The translations under genes were made by a program, and so were the position numbers. A DNA stretch of 64,000 nucleotides, taken from the NCBI RefSeq assembly GCF_019207085.1, contig NZ_JAATOM010000005.1, positions 248,001-312,000 on the forward strand. The letters are read 5' to 3'. Shown one piece after another: positions 36,505 to 45,546 of the stretch. Below the pieces are notes generated by a model, which saw only the letters and a list, made by a program, of their open reading frames with translations, ran no database searches and was not told the DNA's origin. The first letter of the stretch is position 1. The number at the start of each line of letters is the position of its first letter. Origin of the DNA: Variovorax sp. dw_308 (GTDB taxonomy: Bacteria > Pseudomonadota > Gammaproteobacteria > Burkholderiales > Burkholderiaceae_C).

Positions 36505-38379
36505 TTATTCGGCCACGGCCACGCCGTCGGTCTTGGGGCGCCACACGGTGCCGATGGAGACGGTCTTGAGCTTCTTCTTGCGTCCGTACCAGAAGTTCAC
36601 CAGGCCGCGCGAGAAGAACACGGCCGAGAACATCGAGGTGACGATGCCGATGCAATGCACCACCGCAAAACCGCGCACCGGGCCCGAGCCGAAGGCCAGC
36701 AAGGCAATGCCGGCGATGAGCGTGGTCACGTTGGAGTCGAGGATGGTGCCCCACGCGCGGTCGTAGCCGGCATGGATGGCCGCCTGCGGTGCCGCGCCGT
36801 TGCGCAGTTCCTCGCGCACGCGCTCGTTGATCAGCACGTTGGAGTCGATCGCGACACCGATGGCCAGCGCCATGGCCGCGATGCCGGGCAGGGTAAGCGT
36901 GGCCTGCAGGATGGAGAGCACGGCCACCAACAACAGCAGGTTGACCGCCAGCGCGATCGACGAGAACACGCCGAACAACGCGTAGTAGATGCACATGAAG
37001 ACCATGATCGCGGCAAAGCCGTACATCACGCTGTCGAAGCCCTTGGCGATGTTGTCGGCGCCCAGGCTTGGGCCGATGGTGCGCTCCTGGATGATCTCCA
37101 TGGGCGCGGCCAGCGAACCGGCGCGCAGCAGCAGCGCCAGGTTGTTGGCATCGACGCTGCTCATCGCGCCCGAGATGCTGAAGTGCGTGCCCAGCTCGCC
37201 GCGGATGGTGGCGACCGAAATCGCCTGCCCCTTGCCCTTCTCGAACAGCAGGATGGCCATCAGCTTGCCGATGTTCTCGCGGCTGGTGTCGCGCATGATG
37301 CGGCCGCCCTTGGCGTCCAGGTCGAGCGACACGTTGGGCAGGTTCTGCTGCTGGTCGAGGCCGGCGCGCGCGTCGGTGAGGTTTTCGCCGGTGACGAGCA
37401 CTTGCTTCTTGACGATCACCGGCTGGCCGCTGACGTCGGGAAATTTCTCGGAGCCGAAGGGCACCGGGCCGCCGGTCTTGGCAGCGCGTGCCTCGGCGCT
37501 CTCGTCGACCATGCGCATTTCTAGCGTGGCAGTGCGACCGAGGATGTCCTTGGCGCGCGTCGGGTCCTGCACGCCGGGCAACTGCACCACGATGCGGTCG
37601 ATGCCCTGTTGCTGGATCACGGGTTCGGCCACGCCGAGTTCATTGATCCGGTTGTGCAGCGTGGTGACGTTCTGCTTGAGCGCCTCGCCCTGGATGCGGA
37701 CGGCGGCCTCGGGCCGGAAAGTGGCGGCCAGCAGGTAGTCGTCGCCCTCGCGCCTGTCGGTGGTGACGAGGTCGGGGTACTGGTCCTGGATCAGGCGCCT
37801 GGCGGCTTCCAGTGCGGTCGTGTCGCGGGCGCGCACCTCCACGCTCTGGCCATTGCGGCTGACCGCCGCGCCACGCACGCTCTTGTCGCGCAACGCGGAA
37901 CGAACGTCGCCGGAGATGGTCTCGGCGCGCTTGTCGAGCACGCCCTTCATGTCCACCTGCAGCAGGAAGTCCACGCCACCGCGCAGGTCCAGGCCGAGGT
38001 ACATCGGGTAGGCATGCAGCGCCGTGAGCCAACCCGGCGAGCGCGACACCAGGTTCAACGCGACCACGTAGGACGGGTCTTCCGCATTGGGCACGAAGGC
38101 ATGCTGCAGGGCGTCACGCGCCTTCAGCTGGTCATCGGTGCTGGCGAAACGCACGCGCACGGCGGAGGCGTCGATCGTGAGCAGGTCGGGCTTGAGGCCG
38201 GCCGTCTTGAGCGCCTCCTCGACACGGGCCTGGGTCGACGCATCGATCCTGGCGGTCGACTTGGCGGGCGACACCTGCACGGCTGGCGCCTCGCCGAAGA
38301 AATTGGGAAGTGCGTAGATCAGCCCCAACAGGAGCACGATGACGATGATGGTGTACTTCCAGACCGGATATCGATTCAT
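36505..38379 (-). CDS. secD: Protein translocase subunit SecD
   Basis: 624 residues. TM1 at MNRYPVWKYTIIVIVLLLGL, then the large periplasmic domain with YLGLDLRGGVDFLLQVDMKG (the DLRGG motif) and VVQLPGVQDPTRAKDILGRT. Five TMs follow, with TLPGIAAMALAIGVAIDSNV then LINERVREE. It partners SecF and YajC. It starts 66 bp after the yajC stop; the secF start follows its own stop by 9 bp. Confidence 0.96.
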   Translation of the reverse strand: MNRYPVWKYTIIVIVLLLGLIYALPNFFGEAPAVQVSPAKSTARIDASTQARVEEALKTAGLKPDLLTIDASAVRVRFASTDDQLKARDALQHAFVPNAEDPSYVVALNLVSRSPGWLTALHAYPMYLGLDLRGGVDFLLQVDMKGVLDKRAETISGDVRSALRDKSVRGAAVSRNGQSVEVRARDTTALEAARRLIQDQYPDLVTTDRREGDDYLLAATFRPEAAVRIQGEALKQNVTTLHNRINELGVAEPVIQQQGIDRIVVQLPGVQDPTRAKDILGRTATLEMRMVDESAEARAAKTGGPVPFGSEKFPDVSGQPVIVKKQVLVTGENLTDARAGLDQQQNLPNVSLDLDAKGGRIMRDTSRENIGKLMAILLFEKGKGQAISVATIRGELGTHFSISGAMSSVDANNLALLLRAGSLAAPMEIIQERTIGPSLGADNIAKGFDSVMYGFAAIMVFMCIYYALFGVFSSIALAVNLLLLVAVLSILQATLTLPGIAAMALAIGVAIDSNVLINERVREELRNGAAPQAAIHAGYDRAWGTILDSNVTTLIAGIALLAFGSGPVRGFAVVHCIGIVTSMFSAVFFSRGLVNFWYGRKKKLKTVSIGTVWRPKTDGVAVAE

Positions 38380-38445
38380 GGCGGGAGGTTGAGCGTTGGA
38401 AGTTCGGCGTGGCGCAGGGGTTGCCGGGCGGTCCCCGGCCGGCGA

Positions 38446-38793
38446 TTACTTGATCGCGCCTTTGGGCAGCACCTGGACCACGGCGCTGCGCTGGATCTTG
38501 ATCTCGACGCCATTGGCGACTTCGAGACCAAGGTACTGGTCGTTGATCGACGTGATCTTGCCGAGCACGCCGCCGCCGGTGACGACTTCATCGCCCTTGG
38601 CCAGCGCCTCGATCATGGCGCGGGCTTCCTTCTGGCGCTTCTGCTGCGGGCGGATGATGACGAAGTAGAAGACGGCAAAGATTGCAATCATCATGGGCAA
38701 TTGAAGGCCGCCGAACGCAGACAACATATCGCCGCCGGTAGAAGCAGGTGCGGGAGCAGCAGCGGTCTGGGCAAAGGCAGAGGAAATGAACAA
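38446..38793 (-). CDS. yajC: Preprotein translocase subunit YajC
   Basis: 115 residues from a TTG start (complement at 38791-38793) with a GGAG about 10 bases upstream; an upstream in-frame ATG gives an unlikely Cys-rich leader. The sequence has a short hydrophobic start, FISSAFAQ, the single TM segment LPMMIAIFAVFYFVIIRPQQ and KRQKEARAMIEALAKGDEVV then TGGGVLGKI, all typical. YajC binds SecDF in the inner membrane. No tgt gene precedes it, unlike in many proteobacteria. Confidence 0.92.
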   Translation of the reverse strand: MFISSAFAQTAAAPAPASTGGDMLSAFGGLQLPMMIAIFAVFYFVIIRPQQKRQKEARAMIEALAKGDEVVTGGGVLGKITSINDQYLGLEVANGVEIKIQRSAVVQVLPKGAIK

Positions 38794-39191
38794 GGGAGTC
38801 TCCAGCAGAGGGATGTCAGGAACGCAGGCGCGATGCCCGCAGCAAGTCGCGGCGACCGCGGGGTGCGGCCCTGCGGCGCAGGCCCATGCCCGCGCGCAAG
38901 CACCGGGCATTGTATTCGTGGGTGCAACCGCTGCCGCCGGCTAATCCGGCGCTGGGAACGGGGCTTTGAAAGTGGCGCGCGGGGCCGTTGCGCTGCTACT
39001 CAGGCGATGGCGGGCAATGCCTGTTCGTGGGCACGCGCGGAACCGGCTTTGACGGGCCGCTGGATGCGCTCCCTCAGGTGCTGAGGGACGCGACTGCAAG
39101 CCAGCCGGCGCCAGCTCGGACGGCCCGCAAGAGCAGTTGCCTCTGGCGGGCGCCCGTAGCGCGGCAGATGCATCCGCGGCTGGGCTTCGTT
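38794..39191. other. 398-bp intergenic region upstream of yajC
   Basis: No coding region, tRNA or known RNA can be supported. Short frames exist on both strands but show no start context or family motif. It must carry the yajC-secDF promoter (minus strand) and the 3' end of the indolepyruvate oxidoreductase transcript. The only strong structure is the hairpin at 39070-39088. The GC content is as high as in genes, which is unusual for a promoter region. Confidence 0.5.
39070..39088. terminator. 8-bp stem hairpin downstream of the indolepyruvate oxidoreductase gene
   Basis: TCCCTCAG-GTG-CTGAGGGA, a perfect 8-bp stem with a 3-nt loop, 104 bp after the oxidoreductase stop. No T-run follows, so it may be a structured 3' end or a protein site. 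Confidence 0.35.
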
Positions 39192-42100
39192 TCAGGCCGC
39201 GGCGCGGGACGCCTGCGGCTGGCGCCACTGGGTCATCAGCGCCGCCCAGCGCGTGCGGGCCGCGGCCAGGTTGCGGTCCTTCACATGGCCGTAGCCGCGG
39301 ATCTGCTCCGGCAGCGCGGCGATGTCAAGCGCCGTGGCGTGGTTGGCGGCGGTCAGGCCGGACATCACTTCCTCGATGCTCGCCTTGTATTCGCCGATCA
39401 GCGCACGCTCGGTCTTGCGCTCCTCGGTACGGCCGAAGATGTCGAGCGCCGTGCCGCGCAGGCTCTTCAATTTGGCCAGCAACTTGAAGCCGGTCAGCAT
39501 GCCGGGGCCGAATTTCTGCTTCTGCAGTTCGCCCTTCGAGTTCTTCTTCGCAATGAGCGGCGGCGCCAAGTGGTAGTTGAGCTTGAAGTCGCCCTCGAAC
39601 ATGCCTTCGACACGATCGAGGAAGCTGCGGTCGGTGTGCAGGCGGGCGACCTCGTACTCGTCCTTGTAAGCCATCAGCTTGAAGAGGTAGCGCGCCACGG
39701 CTTCGGTCAGGGTGTTCTTGCCGACCCGCGCGGTCTCGACCTGCTGCACCCGGCCGACGAAGGCCTTGTATTGCTCCGCATAAGCAGCGTTCTGGTAGGC
39801 CGTCAGGAACTCGACGCGGCGCTTCACCAGGCTTTCGACCGTTTCTCGCTTCTTGAACTCAATCACCTGGCCAGGCGTCACGAGCTTTTGCACGGCGACA
39901 GGGCTGTGCGCGGCGCGGCGACCCCATTCGAAAGCGGTCTTGTTGTTCTCGACCGCCACCGCGTTCAACTCGATCGCCCGCATCAGCGATTCATGCTCCA
40001 GCGGCACCCAGCCCTTTTGCCAGGCGAAGCCGAGCAGCATCGGGTTGGCATAAAGGCTGTCGCCCATCAGCGCCACGGCGGTGGCGTCGGCATCGAAGCT
40101 GGCGACGCCCTCGGCGCCGACCGCGCGCGCGATTTCGTTGGCGCAATCGTCCTGCGGGTTCTGCCAGTTGGCGTTGCGCACGAATGCCGCCGTCGGCGCG
40201 CTGTGGCTGTTGAGCGCGACATGCGTGCGTCCTTCGCGCATGCGGGCCAGCGTCTCGCCGTTGACGGCCACCAGCGGATCGGCCGCCAGGATGAGGTCGG
40301 CCGCGGCCGTGCCCACGCGCGTCGTGCGGATCGCGTCCTGCGATTCACCGATCAACACATGGCTCCAAGTCGCGCCGCCCTTCTGCGCCAGGCCCGCGGC
40401 ATCCTGCGTGACGATGCCCTTGCCTTCGATGTGCGTCGCCATGCCGAGCAGCTGGCCGATGGTGATGACGCCGGTACCGCCGACGCCGGCCACCACCACG
40501 CCCCACACCTGGTCGCGCGCCAGCGTCGGGACCGCGGGCTCGGGCATCTCGCCCATTTCGAATGGCGAGTTGGCCTTGCCCTTCGACTTCTTCTTGAGCT
40601 GGCCGCCTTCGACGGTGACGAAGCTCGGGCAGAAGCCCTTGAGGCAGCTCATGTCCTTGTTGCAGGTGCTCTGGTTGATGGTGCGCTTGCGGCCGAACTC
40701 GGTCTCCAGCGGCTCCACGCTGAGGCAATTGCTCTGCACGCTGCAGTCGCCGCACCCTTCGCAGACCAGCTCGTTGATGACGACGCGCTTGGCCGGGTCG
40801 ACAGCCGTGCCCCGCTTGCGGCGGCGGCGCTTCTCGGTGGCGCAGGTCTGGTCGTAGATGATGACCGTGGTGCCCTTCATCTCGCGGAACTCGCGCTGGA
40901 TGTCGTCGAGCAGGTCGCGATGCTTGATCTCGACGTGGTCGCCAGGCACGCTCACGCCCTGGTACTTCTCGGGTTCGTCGGTGACGATGACGACCTTCTT
41001 CGCGCCCTCGGCATGCATGCTCTCGGCGATCTGCAGCACCGAATGGCCCTCGGGTCGTTCTCCCACCTGCTGGCCGCCGGTCATGGCGACGGCGTCGTTG
41101 TAGAGGATCTTGTAGGTGATGTTCACGCCGGCCGCGATGCTCTGGCGGATGGCGAGCAGGCCGCTGTGGAAGTAGGTGCCGTCGCCCAGGTTGGCGAAGA
41201 TGTGCTGGTCGGTCGTGAAGGGCTGCTGGCCGACCCATGGCACGCCCTCGCCGCCCATCTGCGTGAAGCCGATGGTGGAGCGGTCCATCCAGGTGGCCAT
41301 GAAGTGGCAGCCGATGCCGCCCATGGCGCGCGAGCCCTCAGGCACGACGGTGCTGGTGTTGTGGGGGCAGCCCGAGCAGAACCAGGGCTGGCGGCCATCC
41401 TTCACACCGCCGACCTGCAGCACGTCCATCGAGCGCTCTTTCGCCTCGAGGATCGCGAGCTGCGCGTCGATGCGCGCGACCATGTCGGCGCCTGCCTTCG
41501 CGAGCAGGCCGGTCTTCTTCAGGCGCTGCGCGATCGCCTTGGCGATCATTGCGGGGTTCAGGTCGGCATTGGCGCGCAGCAGCGTGTGCGCGGTGGGATT
41601 GGGCATCGACCATTCGCCGCCCGAATAGCCCTCGGCCGCATGCACTTCGCCCTCGTCGAACTTGCCGACCACGTTGGGGCGCACGTCCGAGCGCCAGTTG
41701 TAGAGCTCTTCCTTGAGTTGGTACTCGATCACCTGGCGCTTCTCCTCGACCACCAGGATCTCCTGCAGGCCGGTCGCGAAGTCGCGCGTGAGTTGCGCCT
41801 CCAGCGGCCACACGACGGCGACCTTGTGCAGGCGGATGCCGAGCTGGCGGCAGGCGGCGTCATCGAGGCCGAGGTCGATCAGCGCCTGGCGCGTGTCGTT
41901 GAAGGCCTTGCCGCTGGCCATGATGCCGAAGCGGTCGTTCGGCCCCTGGATGACGTTGTGGTTGAGCCGGTTGGCGCGGATGTAGGCCAGCGCGGCGTAC
42001 CACTTGTAGTGCATCAGGCGCGCTTCCTGCTCCAGCGCGTGATCAGGCCAGCGGATGTGCAGGCCGCCGGGCGGCATCTGGAAATCGGTGGGCGTGATGA

Positions 42101-42797
42101 TCTCGACGCGCTCCGGGTCGATCATCGCTGTGGCGCTGGACTCGACGATTTCCTGGATCGTCTTCATGCCCGACCACACGCCCGAGAAGCGGCTCAGCGC
42201 GAAGGCGTGGATGCCGAGGTCGAGGATCTCCTGCACGTTGGTCGGGAAGAACACCGGCGTGCCGCAGGCCTTGAAGATGTGGTCGCTCTGGTGCGCGGCC
42301 GTGCTGCTCTTGGAGATGTGGTCGTCGCCCGCCACCGCGATCACGCCGCCGAATTCGGTGGTGCCGGCCATGTTGGCGTGCTTGAACACGTCGGAGCAGC
42401 GGTCCACGCCGGGGCCCTTGCCATACCAGATGCCGAAGACGCCGTCGAACTTGTTGGTGCCCTGGGGGGAGAAGCCCAGTTGCTGCGTGCCCCACAACGC
42501 CGTGGCCGCCAACTCCTCGTTCACGCCGGGCTGGAAGACGATGTTCTGCGCCTTCAGGTACTTGCTGGCCTTCCACAGGGCCTGGTCATAGCCGCCGAGC
42601 GGAGATCCGCGGTAGCCGCTGATGAAGCCGGCTGTGTTCTTGCCGTTCTGCTGGTCGCGCAGGCGCTGCAGCATCGGCAGCTTGACCAGGGCCTGGACGC
42701 CGCTCATGAAGGCGCGGCCGTAATCCAAAGAATATTTGTCGTCGAGCGTGACGGTCTCGAGAGCCTTGCGGATGTGCTCTGGCAGCGGGGCGTTCAT
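39192..42797 (-). CDS. Indolepyruvate ferredoxin oxidoreductase, fused three-domain form
   Basis: 1201 residues from the ATG complementary to 42795-42797. Domain order: N-terminal pyruvate-oxidoreductase-like domain (about 25-420, FISGYRGSPLGGYDQALWKA); TPP domain with CSGCPHNTSTVVPEGSRAMG and GDGTYFHSG (about 537); a cysteine cluster VCEGCGDCSVQSNC (about 676-690) and CNKDMSCLKGFC, probably binding Fe-S; then the gamma domain with GVGGTGVITIGQLLG (about 769). It is the single-chain IorAB type of proteobacteria that oxidises indolepyruvate or other aryl/branched 2-oxoacids to acyl-CoA. The electron acceptor cannot be read from sequence. It is divergent from an Lrp-type regulator, which probably controls it. 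Confidence 0.92.
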   Translation of the reverse strand: MNAPLPEHIRKALETVTLDDKYSLDYGRAFMSGVQALVKLPMLQRLRDQQNGKNTAGFISGYRGSPLGGYDQALWKASKYLKAQNIVFQPGVNEELAATALWGTQQLGFSPQGTNKFDGVFGIWYGKGPGVDRCSDVFKHANMAGTTEFGGVIAVAGDDHISKSSTAAHQSDHIFKACGTPVFFPTNVQEILDLGIHAFALSRFSGVWSGMKTIQEIVESSATAMIDPERVEIITPTDFQMPPGGLHIRWPDHALEQEARLMHYKWYAALAYIRANRLNHNVIQGPNDRFGIMASGKAFNDTRQALIDLGLDDAACRQLGIRLHKVAVVWPLEAQLTRDFATGLQEILVVEEKRQVIEYQLKEELYNWRSDVRPNVVGKFDEGEVHAAEGYSGGEWSMPNPTAHTLLRANADLNPAMIAKAIAQRLKKTGLLAKAGADMVARIDAQLAILEAKERSMDVLQVGGVKDGRQPWFCSGCPHNTSTVVPEGSRAMGGIGCHFMATWMDRSTIGFTQMGGEGVPWVGQQPFTTDQHIFANLGDGTYFHSGLLAIRQSIAAGVNITYKILYNDAVAMTGGQQVGERPEGHSVLQIAESMHAEGAKKVVIVTDEPEKYQGVSVPGDHVEIKHRDLLDDIQREFREMKGTTVIIYDQTCATEKRRRRKRGTAVDPAKRVVINELVCEGCGDCSVQSNCLSVEPLETEFGRKRTINQSTCNKDMSCLKGFCPSFVTVEGGQLKKKSKGKANSPFEMGEMPEPAVPTLARDQVWGVVVAGVGGTGVITIGQLLGMATHIEGKGIVTQDAAGLAQKGGATWSHVLIGESQDAIRTTRVGTAAADLILAADPLVAVNGETLARMREGRTHVALNSHSAPTAAFVRNANWQNPQDDCANEIARAVGAEGVASFDADATAVALMGDSLYANPMLLGFAWQKGWVPLEHESLMRAIELNAVAVENNKTAFEWGRRAAHSPVAVQKLVTPGQVIEFKKRETVESLVKRRVEFLTAYQNAAYAEQYKAFVGRVQQVETARVGKNTLTEAVARYLFKLMAYKDEYEVARLHTDRSFLDRVEGMFEGDFKLNYHLAPPLIAKKNSKGELQKQKFGPGMLTGFKLLAKLKSLRGTALDIFGRTEERKTERALIGEYKASIEEVMSGLTAANHATALDIAALPEQIRGYGHVKDRNLAAARTRWAALMTQWRQPQASRAAA

Positions 42798-42877
42798 GTG
42801 TCGGTCTCCGGTGGCTTTGCCTTGTGGGCGTGGCTGAAAAGGTGTTTTGAACCCTGGTAGGGCGCTCCCCAATAGTG

Positions 42878-42917
42878 ACGCAAAGTGTATGCCTGCGCCT
42901 CTGACAGGTGTTTGCGT
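42878..42917. promoter_or_regulatory. Dyad ACGCAAA-N26-TTTGCGT in the Lrp/oxidoreductase control region
   Basis: Two exact 7-bp inverted arms at 42878-42884 and 42911-42917 lie in the 174-bp divergent spacer, about 55 bp before the Lrp-type ATG (42972) and 81 bp before the oxidoreductase ATG (42797). Lrp/AsnC proteins bind multiple weakly palindromic sites in such spacers. Assignment is inference. Confidence 0.35.
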
Positions 42918-42971
42918 TCTTTGCCTCGAAAACCCGCGTCCCAGAAAGGATCTTTCTTAAAATGCCAGTCT

Positions 42972-43457
42972 ATGGAAAGCATTGACAAGTTTGACCTTGC
43001 GATACTGCAAGAACTGCAGGCCGATGGACGGCTCACCAATGCCGAGCTGGCATTGCGCGTCGGCCTGTCCGCTGCGCCGTGCTGGCGCCGCGTGCGGGCG
43101 CTGGAGGAGGCCGGTTTCATCAAGGGCTATCACGCCGAGATCGACCGCCACATGATCGGGCTGGGCGTGCTCGCTTTCGTGCGCGTCGACGCCGAACGGG
43201 TGCAGGGCGACGCGACCCGCAAGCTGGAGGAGGCGATCCGCAAGTTGCCCGAAGTGGTGTCCTGCCACTACATCAGCGGCACCGGCACCTTCGAGTTGCA
43301 AGTGGTGGCGCAAGACCTCGACACCTTCTCGACCTTCGCGCGCGAGCATTTGATGAACCTGCCGAACGTGAAAGACCTGCACACCAGTTTCTCGCTCGGC
43401 GAGGTGAAGGCCAGCAGCGCCTTGCCGCTGGCGCACCTGGCGCCGCCGCGTCGGTGA
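42972..43457 (+). CDS. Lrp/AsnC-family transcriptional regulator
   Basis: 161 residues from ATG 42972; an upstream extension of the frame has no family match. The HTH is MESIDKFDLAILQELQADGR then LTNAELALRVGLSAAPCWRR. The C-terminal RAM/ligand domain has VVSCHYISGTGTFELQVVAQ and DLHTSFSLGEVK, which is close to the BkdR/Lrp type. It probably senses an amino acid and controls the divergent indolepyruvate/2-oxoacid oxidoreductase. It is convergent with the CotH gene, leaving 9 bp between stops. Confidence 0.92.
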   Translation: MESIDKFDLAILQELQADGRLTNAELALRVGLSAAPCWRRVRALEEAGFIKGYHAEIDRHMIGLGVLAFVRVDAERVQGDATRKLEEAIRKLPEVVSCHYISGTGTFELQVVAQDLDTFSTFAREHLMNLPNVKDLHTSFSLGEVKASSALPLAHLAPPRR

Positions 43458-43466
43458 AGAAAGCGA

Positions 43467-45410
43467 CTACGGCGCGTTGTCGAGCTGGACGTTCATCCAT
43501 CCGGCGCGGCCACCGAGCCAATCGACCAGGTATTTGAGTTCACGGGCATAGGAGCCCTTCACCACGGCGTTGGGCCAGACCCAGGTGTCGAGGATGGGCC
43601 AACGTGTGAAATTGCGGGCTTGCGGCTCGGCCAGTGTGGCGGCCGTCGCGAAGGCGAAGCCCCCAAGGTCCGGCAGCCGCCCGGCGAGATAGCGCCAACG
43701 GACCTGCATGTGGCGCCGGAACTGCTCGTCCTGCAGCAGTCGCTGGAAATAGGGGTTCTGATAGCGCGTCCACCAGCCTTCGATGGCGTCGTTTCCGTTG
43801 TAGTTGACGTTGCCTGCCGCGATGTCGAAGTCCCACACGGGGCCGAACTGCAGCCGCCCGCCGCGCGGACGATAGGCAAAGGTGCTGGAGTTGAAGCCGT
43901 CGTTGTTGCGGAAGAGTTCGTTGATCAGGTACAGGTCGATGAGCGAGTCGGCATCGAGGTGGGCGTCATAGCCGGCCTGCGGATCCTTGAAGCTGGTGCT
44001 GTACAACTCCCCCTCCATGCGGTCGACGAAGGACACGAGGTTCGGCATCTGCGCAGGGGTCATGTCGGACTTCACGGTGTACGGCACGCCGGCCTGGCTG
44101 TAGTACCAGAGGACTTCATCGAGCCGCCCATCGATCTCGAGCAGGAAGCCCATGCCGGGGTCGACCGCCTCGGTGGCGGGCTCGCCGATGTTGACCCGCT
44201 TGTCGGCCACCTCGACCAGTTCGCTCAATTGGTAGACGCCCACGTAGTCACCGTTGAGGGTCAGCTCCACGTAGCGTTGCCCCGGCGTGTAGTCCATGCC
44301 GAGCATGCGGCTGAGGCAGGCGGCGAGGGCGTTGCGCATCAGCGTCTTGTCCGCGTAGTTGGCAAGCAGCGCCCAGTTCTTGCTGGCCGGCAGGCCGAGC
44401 AGCGCCGCCTTCTTGCCCAGCTTGAGGCGATAGGGCTTCTTGGGCATCAATTCCCAGGTGCTGTTGCCGCGGCCGCGGATGTCGGTGGCGACCGCCGTGT
44501 CGGCTCCCTCGATCTGCAGGGTGGCGGGAACGTAGGTCACCTTCGAGTCGATCGGGGCAGCGTCCCGGGTCCGGATGCTGATCGGCGTCACCGGCTGCGC
44601 GGCGCAGGTTTCAGGCTGGACCTGGTGCAGCGTCTCGACACGCAGCGTCCTCGGCGCCACGGTGTGCAGCAGGTTGCCAGTGGCGGGGTCGATGTAGGCC
44701 GCCAGAACTTGCCGGGCGGCGCGGGCAGCCCCGGCGGTGGCGGCCTGGATGTTCATCGGGGCCGACCCGGTCATCAGCCTTGTCGTGGCGCTTGCCAACG
44801 CGGGCAGGACGGCCATGCCGATTCGACGGGCCGTCACATCGTCCGGGTCATGGATGTCGATCGTCGATGCCAGGCCGAGCCATGGCGTGGGCATGGGCGG
44901 AACCGCGCCGCCTGTCGGCGCGCGCAGGGCGTCGAGGGTCGTCAAGGCACTGATGACAGTGACCGGCATCGGACGCGACGCCAGCCGGTACGCCTCCTGC
45001 ATCGCGCCGGTCGCATCGAAGCCGGCCGGAATCCTGGCCACGAGAAGCGGAGGAGGCGAGGTGAGCGCGGTGCGGGCCGCCAGCGTCAGCGAGAAGTTGC
45101 CGGCGGCATCGGTGGTGATGGCGGGCTCCGCCGCGCTACAGTCGAAATCGCCATCCACATCGAGGCAGACCTGGATACCCGCAGCCGGTATGGCAACATC
45201 GACCCGGCCCGAAAAGTTCCGGATCGCCTCGACGGATTCACCAAGCTTCGCGGTGCGAACGGCCTGACCTGCGTCCACCGCCACCGGCGCCGCGCTTGCC
45301 GCATGCGGAAGGCCGCCCATGCTGGCGCTCCCCCCTCCGTTGCCGCCACCACCGCACGAGGCCAGCACAGTGCACCCCAATGCCAAAACAATCACGTGAA
45401 ATCGTGACAT
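43467..45410 (-). CDS. CotH-kinase-domain lipoprotein
   Basis: 647 residues from the ATG complementary to 45408-45410, preceded by AGGGAGAAG. Lipobox VLASC (Cys19) then a Gly/Ser tether. A small N-terminal module (about 68-130) reads VCLDVDGDFDCSAAEPAITT followed by DAAGNFSL and resembles one in the AcpA gene of this window. The CotH domain (about 290-600) shows IRGRGNSTWELMPKKPYRLK, SKNWALLANYADKTLMRNAL, LNGDYVGVYQLSELVEVADK and GPVWDFDIAAGN. CotH proteins are atypical kinases, best known from spore coats; many Gram-negative bacteria have secreted ones of unknown substrate. It probably acts at the periplasmic face or cell surface. Confidence 0.87.
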   Translation of the reverse strand: MSRFHVIVLALGCTVLASCGGGGNGGGSASMGGLPHAASAAPVAVDAGQAVRTAKLGESVEAIRNFSGRVDVAIPAAGIQVCLDVDGDFDCSAAEPAITTDAAGNFSLTLAARTALTSPPPLLVARIPAGFDATGAMQEAYRLASRPMPVTVISALTTLDALRAPTGGAVPPMPTPWLGLASTIDIHDPDDVTARRIGMAVLPALASATTRLMTGSAPMNIQAATAGAARAARQVLAAYIDPATGNLLHTVAPRTLRVETLHQVQPETCAAQPVTPISIRTRDAAPIDSKVTYVPATLQIEGADTAVATDIRGRGNSTWELMPKKPYRLKLGKKAALLGLPASKNWALLANYADKTLMRNALAACLSRMLGMDYTPGQRYVELTLNGDYVGVYQLSELVEVADKRVNIGEPATEAVDPGMGFLLEIDGRLDEVLWYYSQAGVPYTVKSDMTPAQMPNLVSFVDRMEGELYSTSFKDPQAGYDAHLDADSLIDLYLINELFRNNDGFNSSTFAYRPRGGRLQFGPVWDFDIAAGNVNYNGNDAIEGWWTRYQNPYFQRLLQDEQFRRHMQVRWRYLAGRLPDLGGFAFATAATLAEPQARNFTRWPILDTWVWPNAVVKGSYARELKYLVDWLGGRAGWMNVQLDNAP

Positions 45411-45546
45411 ATTCGATCTTCTCCCTGAATAATTTTTGGTACGGCAGGGATTAGACATGATCGTTCCAGGACCGGCGATGCGTTTTCCAGCGTTTTGCCT
45501 GCCCTCACGCAATTTCCAAGCACCAACATTTCAATCGGGAGACGAA

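Noticed and set aside
32719..37524. Long plus-strand frames (790 and 671 codons) opposite the DUF1631 and secDF genes.
   Set aside because: Shadows of high-GC coding sequence; SecD, SecF and DUF1631 are secure on the minus strand.
38988..42860. Open frame of 1290 codons antisense to the indolepyruvate oxidoreductase.
   Set aside because: No motif or plausible start. The opposite strand encodes a well-conserved three-domain enzyme; long antisense frames are expected at this GC content.
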